A DNA stretch of 32,900 bases from Microbacterium sp. (GTDB lineage Bacteria > Actinomycetota > Actinomycetes > Actinomycetales > Microbacteriaceae), in assembly GCF_029263575.1 (NCBI RefSeq), contig NZ_JAJUFV010000013.1:1-32900 (forward strand), given 5' to 3'. Shown in pieces: positions 23,293-30,272 of the stretch. The position numbers and the translations under genes are program-made. The notes below the pieces were generated by a model. That model was given only the letters and a program-made list of their open reading frames with translations, did no database searches and had not been told where the DNA came from. Each line of letters opens with the position of its first letter. Position 1 is the stretch's first letter.

Positions 23293-24465
23293 GTGGGGCG
23301 CTTCATCTCGACGAGAGAACGGCAACGGGTTGCAGACACCGTGGCGCGTCACGCGCGCTCCGCGGCCCGGGAACCGTCCCGGGAGCGCATTGAACGTCAG
23401 CTCATCATCGGAACCGTGCTCGACCCGAGCCTGGGCATCATCGACGATGCCGTCGATCGTGCCGAACCGGACGGCGCCCTTGAACGTGAGCTGCTGTTCG
23501 ACTACCTCACCGATGTGCTCTACCGGAAGCTCGCGTCGATCACCGGCGACGGATTCTCCCTCCGGGTGCTCACAGACGCGGACCCGGTCGACCTGGTGCG
23601 CGCGTACGCGTCGAAGGCGATTCGTGGCGGATGGCAGCAGGTGCGGCGGGAACGAGCGCGACGCACCATAGTCACCGACAGTGCCGATCTGCTGACGTCG
23701 CCGACGGCACACCACCACCTCCCCCCTGACGAGATCGTGGCCCAGCGGATGATGGCCCCGCTGATGAGAAGGATGGACGCCTTGCAGGACGACGCCTCAG
23801 CTTCTGACTGGGACATCGCGCGACTTCAAGCCGACAGCATTCAGGAGATCCGTGGCCTGCCCGCAGTCACGACGCCGTGCAACCGGGTCCGTCGCCACCT
23901 GATGGAGCTGTTCGACGATCCTGGTGAGGCAGAGACGCTCGAGGTGCTGATCACGACGACGCTGTCCGCGCAGCGCGCACTCGCCACCGGGCGTCCTCAG
24001 GCGGAGCATCTGCTGCTCGATGACGACCTCATGGTGCTGTGGTCCGGCTGGGGTGCTGACGCGGTCGATGCGCTGGTCGGCAATGACGTGCGCGAAGCGG
24101 TCGCGCTCGTGAAGGCCGCGGTGATGTTCCCGCCGCGTCCGTCGGAGAGGGAGCTCGTCGAGTTCCGACGGTTCCTGCGCACCCTGTCGCACAGGCCGGG
24201 CTGGGCGACGTTGTCTGCGCGGCTCGCGCGCACGTGGGTGGCGGAGTGGTTCACCGCCCGCAACCCACACGATCGTGTCTCCTCCCCTGCCGCGGCCGAG
24301 GAGAACCGTCAAGCGATCGCTCGCCAGTGGGCTACTGTCGTCCGCGAAGTGCTCGCGTTCGAAGGGCACCCCCTCGGTGCCGGCATCCACGACGCCGAGA
24401 CGATCCACCGGCGCCTGTGGCGCCAGTACGAGTACATGACGGGACTCATCGCCCGCGCCTCGTGA
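23293..24465 (+). CDS. Divergent ECF-sigma-like protein 1 with an extra C-terminal domain
   Basis: GTG 23293, 390 residues. Residues about 64-125 (LERELLFDYLTDVLYRKL, then DPVDLVRAYASKAIRGGWQQVRRERARR) have the pattern of sigma region 2: an aromatic helix, a DpxDlvra-type helix, and a W/Q-containing DNA-contact helix. Residues about 173-203 (DIARLQADSIQEIRGLP, then CNRVRRHLMELF) look like a region 4 helix-turn-helix. The remaining residues, about 205-380, form a domain shared with the minus-strand protein encoded at 24481-25527: VMFPPRPSERE, LSHRPGWATLSARLARTWVAEWF and GHPLGAGI have close counterparts there. The gene sits at the end of a transfer operon behind its own family B promoter, suggesting self-regulation. 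The sigma assignment is from pattern; similarity to canonical sigma factors is weak. Confidence 0.6.
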   Translation: MGRFISTRERQRVADTVARHARSAAREPSRERIERQLIIGTVLDPSLGIIDDAVDRAEPDGALERELLFDYLTDVLYRKLASITGDGFSLRVLTDADPVDLVRAYASKAIRGGWQQVRRERARRTIVTDSADLLTSPTAHHHLPPDEIVAQRMMAPLMRRMDALQDDASASDWDIARLQADSIQEIRGLPAVTTPCNRVRRHLMELFDDPGEAETLEVLITTTLSAQRALATGRPQAEHLLLDDDLMVLWSGWGADAVDALVGNDVREAVALVKAAVMFPPRPSERELVEFRRFLRTLSHRPGWATLSARLARTWVAEWFTARNPHDRVSSPAAAEENRQAIARQWATVVREVLAFEGHPLGAGIHDAETIHRRLWRQYEYMTGLIARAS

Positions 24466-24480
24466 ACCGCCCGTCGCGGT

Positions 24481-25527
24481 TCAGCGGCGGGTGAGGAGGA
24501 GACGCGACAGGCGGTCGTTGACCGCGGCAGGCGTGGTGATGTTGCGCCCGAGGGGCTGCCTGGGGAACCGGATGGCAGCATCTGCGGCGGACGGCCAGCG
24601 GGATGCGGCCGCGACACGTTCGGCTTCCGCTTCGACGCTCTCGCTGGTGCGGTCGGCCCACGCGAGAGCGTCGAACCATTCGGCGATCCATGCCCGCTCG
24701 AGGGCGCGCGCGGTCGTCGCCCACCCGGGAGCGTCGCTGAGTGCGGTGAGACGAGATCGGAGCGCGCGACGCTGCGTGATCGACGGCTTCGCCGGGAACA
24801 CGACCGCAGCCTGAGCGAGACACACCAGCTCACGAGTCGGGATCGTCAGGAGCGCTTCGAGGTCGGGAACCGACCAGCCGGCAAACATGCCGGTGATCTC
24901 CGGGTCGTAGGGCGGCGGGATGGTCGCCTGCCCGGTGATGACGATCTGGGCGCGGATCGCGGCGGTGATGAGCTCGTACGTGTCCGCGTCCGTCGCGTGT
25001 TCGACGAGCATCCGCCGCGTCGCATTGCTGGGGCGCGAGATCGGAGTGTCGAAACCGTGGAACTGTGCGATCGCGGCGGCACGAGTCCGGATCTTCGCGT
25101 AAGGCTGGCGAGTGTCCTCACCGGTGCCGCGGAGGGAGTCCGTGATGAGTTCGAGCGACACGTCGAAGAAGGTCTGCTCGGCGCTGGTGATCTTCGTCGC
25201 TGCTGGGACGTGTCCGACGTCGGAGAGGTGGTCGAGACTGTCGGGTTGTTCGGCAGCGACGGTCTCGTGTGCGATGCGCTGAGCGATGGTGCTGATGTAC
25301 CCGAAGAAGCTCTCGATCTCCCGCCCGCTGGTGACGGTCTCGTACCCCTGCGCCCACGTCTGCTGGGAGACATCACGCACATCGACGGCGGTCCCGCGCA
25401 CGTTCTGCCTGATGCGTCCCTCGATGGCCGTGTTGTAGCGCTCATACAGCGCCGTGAACGCAGCGTCGTCACCGTTCCTGGTGGCTTCAAGCAGGTCGCC
25501 GTCGGCGAGGAGGTGATGGGTGGGCAT
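24481..25527 (-). CDS. ECF-sigma-like protein 2 sharing the same C-terminal domain
   Basis: ATG at 25527, with GGAGG 6 nt upstream (an adjacent GTG at 25530 is less well placed), gives 348 residues. Residues 11-93 (DLLEATRNGDDAAFTALYER; VDVRDVSQQTWAQGYETV; FFGYISTIAQRIAHE) are a clear sigma-70 region 2. A helix-turn-helix-like stretch at about 146-176 (IRTRAAAIAQFHGFD, then SNATRRMLVEH) could be region 4. Residues about 175-343 match the C-terminal domain of the protein encoded at 23293: VVFPAKPSITQ, LSDAPGWATTARALERAWIAEWF and RQPLGRNI. The gene is convergent with that gene, with a 15-bp gap between stop codons, and starts beside two palindromic operators. It probably directs RNA polymerase to plasmid promoters. 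Confidence 0.7.
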   Translation of the reverse strand: MPTHHLLADGDLLEATRNGDDAAFTALYERYNTAIEGRIRQNVRGTAVDVRDVSQQTWAQGYETVTSGREIESFFGYISTIAQRIAHETVAAEQPDSLDHLSDVGHVPAATKITSAEQTFFDVSLELITDSLRGTGEDTRQPYAKIRTRAAAIAQFHGFDTPISRPSNATRRMLVEHATDADTYELITAAIRAQIVITGQATIPPPYDPEITGMFAGWSVPDLEALLTIPTRELVCLAQAAVVFPAKPSITQRRALRSRLTALSDAPGWATTARALERAWIAEWFDALAWADRTSESVEAEAERVAAASRWPSAADAAIRFPRQPLGRNITTPAAVNDRLSRLLLTRR

Positions 25528-25559
25528 CACGGGCCTCCGGTGGCGGGTGGACAGTGGTG

Positions 25560-25575
25560 GCTAGACATGTCTAGC
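25560..25575. promoter_or_regulatory. Palindromic operator 1
   Basis: GCTAGACATGTCTAGC is a perfect 16-bp palindrome, 33 bp upstream of the minus-strand sigma-like start. It is identical to operator 2. Confidence 0.8.
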
Positions 25576-25581
25576 ACGTTC

Positions 25582-25597
25582 GCTAGACATGTCTAGC
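25582..25597. promoter_or_regulatory. Palindromic operator 2
   Basis: A second exact copy of GCTAGACATGTCTAGC. The centres of the two palindromes are 22 bp apart (two helical turns), which would let two dimers bind side by side on one face. TTGCTA at its edge (minus strand) could be part of the sigma-like gene's -35 region, so binding would block transcription. The Xre/EspR-like protein encoded at 25812 is the obvious local candidate for binding; this is inference. Confidence 0.8.
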
Positions 25598-25762
25598 AAG
25601 ATTTCATGGATTGTGTCTAATCTGGGGTCTCGGTACCCGACCGACACATCCGCGTGGCGCGAGCCAGGCTGATGTTCACCTTGCACCGACGCTGCCGCGC
25701 GCACCGCGGAACCGTGACCTGGTTCGCGTGGCACCTCCCCTGGGCTGCGGACCCGGTGTCGC

Positions 25763-25768
25763 TAACAT
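25763..25768 (+). promoter_or_regulatory. Candidate -10 box of the Xre/EspR-like regulator gene
   Basis: TAACAT, a good housekeeping-type -10, lies about 44 bp before ATG 25812. No clear -35 is seen. It would give a leader of about 37 nt with GGAGG (25801-25805). Confidence 0.4.
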
Positions 25769-25811
25769 GGACGCGAAGATGTCCGGCGGCACCCGCGAGT
25801 GGAGGTGACAT

Positions 25812-26279
25812 ATGCCCGAAGAGGAACGTAGCGACGTGACCCCCACCCCTGCCGACCACGCCCGAGAAGTCCTCAGCCACCGACTGCGGCTGCTCATCGA
25901 CGCGTGGGAGTTCCAGAACGGCGACAAGGTCACCCACCCGATGATCGCCGCCCACTGCGAAGCACACGGCGTCTCCCTCTCGCGGCCGCGCTGGTCGTAC
26001 ATGTGCAATGGCACCGGGTACCTCGTCACCGACGAGAACCTGCTGCGCGCAATCGCGAGGTTCTTCAAAGTCGAGGAACAGTACCTGCTCGACCTCGACA
26101 GCGAACCGCCCGCTTCGGTCTCCGCTCGATTCAACTTCATACAGGACCTGCGCGAGCAGCGCGTGGAGCGATTCGCGGCACGGAACCTTGCCGGCATCGC
26201 ACCAGAGACGCTGAGCCTGATCAGCGAGGCGATCAAGAAGTCACGGGAGCGACGCGAGGGAGGGTCGCATGCCCCCTAA
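25812..26279 (+). CDS. Xre/EspR-like helix-turn-helix regulator
   Basis: ATG 25812, with GGAGG 6 nt upstream, gives 155 residues. Residues about 41-66 (THPMIAAHCEAHGVSLSRPR and WSYMCNG) form the helix-turn-helix. It is followed by NLLRAIARFFKVEEQYLLD (77-95), the typical continuation of EspR-like and other actinobacterial Xre regulators (xLxALAxFFxVxxxYxxD). A helical C-terminal part (RFNFIQDLREQRVERFAARNLAG) probably mediates dimer formation. The gene is transcribed away from the sigma-like gene at 24481-25527 with two palindromic operators between them, so it may repress that gene and perhaps itself. Its last 11 bases overlap the start of the next, truncated gene. Confidence 0.75.
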   Translation: MPEEERSDVTPTPADHAREVLSHRLRLLIDAWEFQNGDKVTHPMIAAHCEAHGVSLSRPRWSYMCNGTGYLVTDENLLRAIARFFKVEEQYLLDLDSEPPASVSARFNFIQDLREQRVERFAARNLAGIAPETLSLISEAIKKSRERREGGSHAP

Positions 26280-26433
26280 GTCAGCCCGGACGGCCATCGC
26301 GGACTTCGATGCTCCCGGTATCGATTCCGTGGAATCCCTCGTCGCTGCAGTGAGCGAGATGTCCGGCCATTCTGTGATGCCGAGGGTGCTGGCTCCGCGC
26401 TGGGTGGGTGGTGCTTCGCCGTCGCCTCGGTAG
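26269..26433 (+). pseudogene. 5' fragment of a gene coupled to the Xre/EspR-like regulator, cut by a rearrangement
   Basis: ATG 26269 overlaps the end of the regulator gene (stop at 26277-26279), a normal operon overlap. The frame gives 54 residues and stops at 26431. The first 34 residues (with DFDAPGIDSVESLVAAVSEM) look like the start of the small proteins often encoded after such regulators in actinobacteria (a helix before a possible ImmA/IrrE-like domain). After about base 26360 the sequence is instead the antisense of an alpha/beta-hydrolase remnant, so the downstream part appears lost. The identity of the lost domain is a guess. Confidence 0.5.
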
Positions 26434-26963
26434 GAGACGACGAGCGAGTGGTAGCCCTGTTGGGCGAAGGCGGGGACCCCGCGGAGCGGGCTCAGGCGTG
26501 AGACGCGGATGCCGTGGATGTGGATCACCCACGTGTCGGTGTCTCCCGGGAAGTGTCAGGCGGGGGCCGGCCCGTTCTCTGTGGGGATCGTCACGTCCGA
26601 CCAGGGCAGGCCGATCTCGTCAGGGCTCGTGAACACGAACCCGCTCCACTGGGCCTTCTTGTCCGGCGTGGTGGGTGCGGTGCCGGTGTGGCTGACCACT
26701 TCACGCTCAACGGTGCCCTGCGGTGTGTCCGTAGCGAGGATGCGACCGATTCGCGCATGACCGGCACGGTCGTTCCACCAGAGGGAGTACTCGCCCGGGG
26801 ACGTCGTGAACTTGTCCGCCGCGAGGGTGACACGGTTCCCGTCGCGGGACCAGTCGCGGATCTTCGCCGGGGTGACGGCATGCTTCAACGCGACGATCAT
26901 CTGCGCGAAGATCCGCAACACGAGCAGGATCAGCCCAGCGATGACCGTGATCGCGAGAACCAC
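26350..26963 (-). pseudogene. Alpha/beta-hydrolase remnant with an in-frame stop and a missing 3' part
   Basis: On the minus strand, residues from GTG 26963 begin with a membrane helix (LAITVIAGLILLVLRIF) and continue through ATDTPQGTVEREVVSHTG to ENGPAPA. A TGA follows at 26558-26556, then in the same frame HFPGDTDTWVIHIHGIRVS, HSLVVSYRGDGE and STLGITEWPDI. Together this is the N-terminal half of a membrane-anchored alpha/beta-hydrolase: HIHG is the oxyanion-hole region, and the stop replaces a position where relatives have tryptophan (TGG to TGA). Similarity ends near 26360, before the nucleophile GxSxG motif, so the enzyme must be inactive. The start is also doubtful: AGAAGGGG (minus strand, near 27010-27003) is followed by no start codon in frame. 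Confidence 0.7.
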
Positions 26964-27078
26964 GATGAGCCAGGCAACGGAGGTGGGATTCGTCCGGTAC
27001 TACCCCTTCTGACGACCGTGGGGAAGTCTAGCGGGACGGCTATCGGCCACATCCACCGGGCACGCACCCCAGGACTGT

Positions 27079-27107
27079 ACCGGGATCGGCGTCGGGGTTC
27101 GCATGAT
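27079..27107 (+). promoter_or_regulatory. Family B promoter, leaderless, of the multi-zinc protein gene
   Basis: ACCGGG (27079-27084) in GTACCGGGATCGG, 17 bp, then CATGAT (27102-27107). ATG 27114 follows after exactly 6 nt, and no ribosome binding site is present. This is one of the three best-matching family B copies. Confidence 0.65.
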
Positions 27108-27113
27108 GCAGTC

Positions 27114-29048
27114 ATGAGCACTCGCCCCAGCGGATTCGATCCGAACCAGCAGCGTGCCGCCGACGGCAAGTGGGAGAAGCAGGTCGGGTCTCGGCCCGAG
27201 TCCGGGGCGTTGACGAAGCGTCCCGTGCAGGAGTGGCCCGAGGATGCGTGGCCTGACGACGACCCAGGCATGCCGTGTGTGTCGTGCGGCGCTGCTGAGG
27301 CGGTGCCGGGCGACGGGAGGTGTCAGGCGTGTCTTGACCGTGAGACAGCGGCGATGCCCGACGAGACGGGCACTGCGCGATCCTGTCGTGAATGCGGCCG
27401 TCCGGTGACGGGGCCGGGGAAGCTGTGTCAGCGGTGCGTCGACCTGCATGCTCGGCTCGATGAGGAGTATCCGATCGAGGACGAGCATGCACAGGCGCAG
27501 GCTGCGGCTGATCGTGAGAAGGCGCGCGAGGCGGAGCGGGAGACGTGGGATCTGGCGTGCGCGTGCGGGCAGCCGGCCCTGTATCACCAGGTGACGTGCG
27601 GCCGGCCCGCGTGTGAGGCGCAGCAGGCGGAGTGCGACGCGCGCGCGAAGGCCGAGCAGAAGGAGATCGACCGGGACAACGCCGCCGAGGACAAGCTCGC
27701 CGCCGCGGATGGCGCGTTCGATGCCGAGTATGAACGCACGGGAGACATCACGCAGGCTGAGGCCGCATTCGAGGCGTACCTCGAGCAGCAGACGTGCACA
27801 CGGTGCGGGCAGCCACATCACGCGAACGGCCTGTGCAAGCGGCACTACGACGAGCAGCGGTACGGGACCACAGGCATCAGCGAGGGGTCGCGCACACCGT
27901 GGGGTGAGGCTCAGATCGCGACGGAGGTCGCTCCTGGTATCGCGAGCGTGCACACCGCCGGGCACGGAGGGTACAAGCTCACCCCGGAACGCAACAAGCT
28001 CGTGCCGGCACCGTTCCGAAGCCGATCGGGTTGGTATGAGGAAGACGGCGAGTGGAAAGCGGTCGGGGTGACATTCCCGGAGGAGCTGACGACCGAACGC
28101 AGCAGCATGACCGCGGACGAGCTGCGCGAGCACTGTGATGCGGGACTGCGCGAGTCGAGCCCGGACGAGTGGGAGAGGTGGACTGGCCGTACCCTGCAGC
28201 CGGGTGAGTCGCGCACGCGGGACGAGCGCGTGTGGACGGATGCCCACGCTGATCAGTTCGTCAGCAGCACCATCTCCAGATCGGCGTCGGATCCGGATAT
28301 GCGGGTCGTGAAAGCACGCCGCCACGCTGACGGGGCGGTAGCGGAGTACCTCGTGCCGGCGGACGAGTACACCGCAGGGTCGATGGATCGTCCCGGCGAG
28401 TACGGGCGCGCGGGCCGGTTCGTGATCGATCCGTCGCGGCACCCGCGGCTCCCCGATCTGCCCGACGAGAAGCCCACCAAGGTGGATGTGCGGCTCACCG
28501 ACGATGACGTTGCCCGTCTGCGCGAGTCTGGGACTGCGAAGTCGCAGGAGCGGATCGCGAAGGATCTGCGGCAACGGTGGCGGACCCGTGACGGGAACGT
28601 GCGCACGCTCGAGGAGCTCCTTAAGGAGGAGGGAGTGCACCACAAGACTGTGTACGTCACCGACAAGGGCACCTCGCAGTATTCGCTCGTGCAGGCCGAC
28701 GGATCGTCGCTGCGAGTGTCGCGGCAGACGTGGATGGGCCTGTCGAACGTCAAGGATGGTCGGTCGCCGTCGGAGCAGTGGAACCAGGAGATTCACCGCA
28801 CGCACGCGAAGATCGAGAAGACGCAGCGTGCGATCGAGACGGGCGAGACGAGCTATCGGAACGGTCGCGTGAGGCTGTCGGAACTCAACCTCGAGATCGA
28901 CCGGCTCCGGTCTCTGCGCAAGCAGGCGGAAGAGAAGGAGCGGAAGGCGTACGAGGCCGAGCATGGCACGCGCGAGCAGCGTGAGCAGCGGAAGCGTGAC
29001 GCACAGGCCGAGCGGGAGCGGCAGGCACGCGTGACCGACGAAGCGTGA
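27114..29048 (+). CDS. Multi-zinc-ribbon protein with a DUF7007-like domain and coiled-coil tail
   Basis: ATG 27114 (leaderless) gives 644 residues. The N-terminus reads GFDPNQQRAADGKWEKQ, a phage/plasmid-type opening. Four cysteine modules follow: C55/C58/C70/C73, C91/C94/C105/C108, C149/C151/C162/C167 and C228/C231/C241/H244, separated by long charged helices. From about 261, TPWGEA, TAGHGGYKL and WYEEDGEWKAVGVTFPE match the pattern of the DUF7007-type domain found on actinobacterial mobile elements. The middle region (about 330-560) is charged. The last 100 residues are a Glu/Arg/Gln-rich coiled coil (EIDRLRSLRKQAEEKERK). It is unlikely to be an enzyme; nucleic-acid or protein scaffolding is plausible. 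A strong bidirectional terminator follows. Confidence 0.75.
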   Translation: MSTRPSGFDPNQQRAADGKWEKQVGSRPESGALTKRPVQEWPEDAWPDDDPGMPCVSCGAAEAVPGDGRCQACLDRETAAMPDETGTARSCRECGRPVTGPGKLCQRCVDLHARLDEEYPIEDEHAQAQAAADREKAREAERETWDLACACGQPALYHQVTCGRPACEAQQAECDARAKAEQKEIDRDNAAEDKLAAADGAFDAEYERTGDITQAEAAFEAYLEQQTCTRCGQPHHANGLCKRHYDEQRYGTTGISEGSRTPWGEAQIATEVAPGIASVHTAGHGGYKLTPERNKLVPAPFRSRSGWYEEDGEWKAVGVTFPEELTTERSSMTADELREHCDAGLRESSPDEWERWTGRTLQPGESRTRDERVWTDAHADQFVSSTISRSASDPDMRVVKARRHADGAVAEYLVPADEYTAGSMDRPGEYGRAGRFVIDPSRHPRLPDLPDEKPTKVDVRLTDDDVARLRESGTAKSQERIAKDLRQRWRTRDGNVRTLEELLKEEGVHHKTVYVTDKGTSQYSLVQADGSSLRVSRQTWMGLSNVKDGRSPSEQWNQEIHRTHAKIEKTQRAIETGETSYRNGRVRLSELNLEIDRLRSLRKQAEEKERKAYEAEHGTREQREQRKRDAQAERERQARVTDEA

Positions 29049-29060
29049 CGCCCCGGACGC

Positions 29061-29108
29061 ACAGCGTGACGCCCCGGCACCAGGAACGGTGCCGGGGCGT
29101 CACGCTGT
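29061..29108. terminator. Strong bidirectional terminator between convergent genes
   Basis: A 21-bp perfect stem (29061-29081 with 29088-29108) around the loop AGGAAC, between the stops of the multi-zinc gene and the minus-strand DUF932 gene. The left arm is partly repeated just upstream (AGCGTGACGCCCCGG from 29042), which may reflect duplication. Confidence 0.85.
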
Positions 29109-29114
29109 GGCGGG

Positions 29115-30119
29115 TCACACCAGGGCGAGGTCGAAGGCGCGGCGCTTGAGGGACACCGTGCCCTTGTGGGCGACGGCGCGCTGGGCGCGGGCCGCATCCT
29201 TGTCGCCCGCGATACGGATCTGCGAATAATGGTCAACCCATTCGGTGAAAACGTTGTACGCGCCCCAGCGGGTGTCGCGCACGCCGTCGAGGGTGAGGGA
29301 GTTCTCCCAGAGGGAACGCAGCTGGGCGAGGGCGATGCGGGTGCCCTTGCCGAGGTCGTCGAACTTGTCGGTGGGCTTCACCCGGTACAGGTCGCGAATG
29401 TACTGGTCGAACCAGCCCGCCGTGATCGTCGCGTCGACCATCCGGTTCGCTTCCGTCTCGAACTCTTCGGCGTACCGGAACGTCATGCCGAGGGCGTCAC
29501 GGGCCTCCTGCACGCGTCCGGCGGCGCCCGAGGTGTGGCGGATGGAGAACGTCGACGTGGCGCTGCGGTGGGCTTCCATCAGGGTGTTCGCGCACGCGAC
29601 CCGAACCGGGGCGGTCACGAACCGGAGGGCGGCGGTGCCGTCGTGGCTCGTGCTGGCGATGAGGTAGAGGTTCACGGCGTCCTTCCCGCCGATGAGGATG
29701 TCGCGGGGCATCTTCATCGACACGAAGGTCTGCTTGCCGCCGCGAATCGATCCGGCGGTCTCGAAGTGGGCGCCGGACTCGTCGACGATCGCATCGAGCA
29801 GGTCGATCTGCTCTTCGTTCTGGATGGGCCGGTAGGACTTGCCGACCACGCCGAGGGGTTCGACAGTGCCGGTGACGGGGTTCGTGCGGACGGTCGCGAA
29901 CTGGTCGGGAACGTCGACGGTCGTCACGCCGTCTTCGGTGATCTCGGTCGCCGTGAGGGGCAGCTTGCGGACGTCCCACCCGCCGAGGTGTCCCTTCTCG
30001 AGGGCGTCCTGCGCGGTGAATGCGTCGGTGACGGTTGTGCCGAGTCGGTGCCAGGCGTCCTGGCGGGCGAAGATCGCGGCGTGCGTTCCGGGGGCGAGCT
30101 CGTCGATTGCAGCGGACAT
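29115..30119 (-). CDS. DUF932 (phage/plasmid-like TIGR03299) protein
   Basis: ATG at 30119, with GGAG 5 nt upstream, gives 334 residues; a longer reading frame exists but has no start signal. The sequence starts MSAAIDELAPGTHAAIFARQ and DAWHRLGTTV, then shows VGKSYRPIQNEEQIDLLDAI, GGKQTFVSMKMP, and TSHDGTAALRFVTAPVRVACANTL, the hallmark segments of the DUF932 family (about 330 residues). These proteins are abundant on phages and plasmids; their function is not known, though association with DNA metabolism is often suggested. The gene has its own family B-like promoter and shares the terminator at 29061-29108 with the convergent gene. Confidence 0.85.
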   Translation of the reverse strand: MSAAIDELAPGTHAAIFARQDAWHRLGTTVTDAFTAQDALEKGHLGGWDVRKLPLTATEITEDGVTTVDVPDQFATVRTNPVTGTVEPLGVVGKSYRPIQNEEQIDLLDAIVDESGAHFETAGSIRGGKQTFVSMKMPRDILIGGKDAVNLYLIASTSHDGTAALRFVTAPVRVACANTLMEAHRSATSTFSIRHTSGAAGRVQEARDALGMTFRYAEEFETEANRMVDATITAGWFDQYIRDLYRVKPTDKFDDLGKGTRIALAQLRSLWENSLTLDGVRDTRWGAYNVFTEWVDHYSQIRIAGDKDAARAQRAVAHKGTVSLKRRAFDLALV

Positions 30120-30175
30120 GATGTCTCCGTTCTGGAAGGTGGCGCTGGCCCGGGTGGTCGGCGCCTGTGACGTAC

Positions 30176-30204
30176 CCCATGCGCGGGTACTCCCACGCCC
30201 CAGA
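30176..30204 (-). promoter_or_regulatory. Family B-like promoter of the DUF932 gene (minus strand)
   Basis: Minus strand: TCTGGG (30204-30199), 17 bp, GCG-CATGGG (box 30181-30176). The -35-like box matches only four of six positions. The predicted leader is about 50 nt. Confidence 0.4.
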
Positions 30205-30237
30205 ACAGTCCCCCGAGTGCGCCATCCCCGACCCCGT

Positions 30238-30266
30238 ACCGGGATCCGTGCACAGTTGCGCATGAT
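30238..30266 (+). promoter_or_regulatory. Family B promoter, leaderless, of the 169-aa protein / methyltransferase operon
   Basis: ACCGGG (30238-30243) in GTACCGGGATCCGTG, 17 bp, GCG-CATGAT (box 30261-30266). GTG 30273 follows after exactly 6 nt with no ribosome binding site. Confidence 0.65.
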
Positions 30267-30272
30267 GAAAGC

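Noticed and set aside
23282..23671. Frame from ATG 23282, which has the better-placed GGAGG
   Set aside because: Its translation is Ser/Arg/Thr-rich shadow sequence; the overlapping frame from GTG 23293 carries the sigma-like pattern.
24466..24492. Terminator in the short gap between the two convergent sigma-like genes
   Set aside because: The CCGCC/GGCGG pairing is short and imperfect and overlaps coding sequence; not strong enough to list.
27000..28964. A 654-codon minus-strand frame opposite the multi-zinc protein gene
   Set aside because: It spans the family B promoter and the zinc modules in antisense, and is composed mainly of Arg/Leu/Pro runs.
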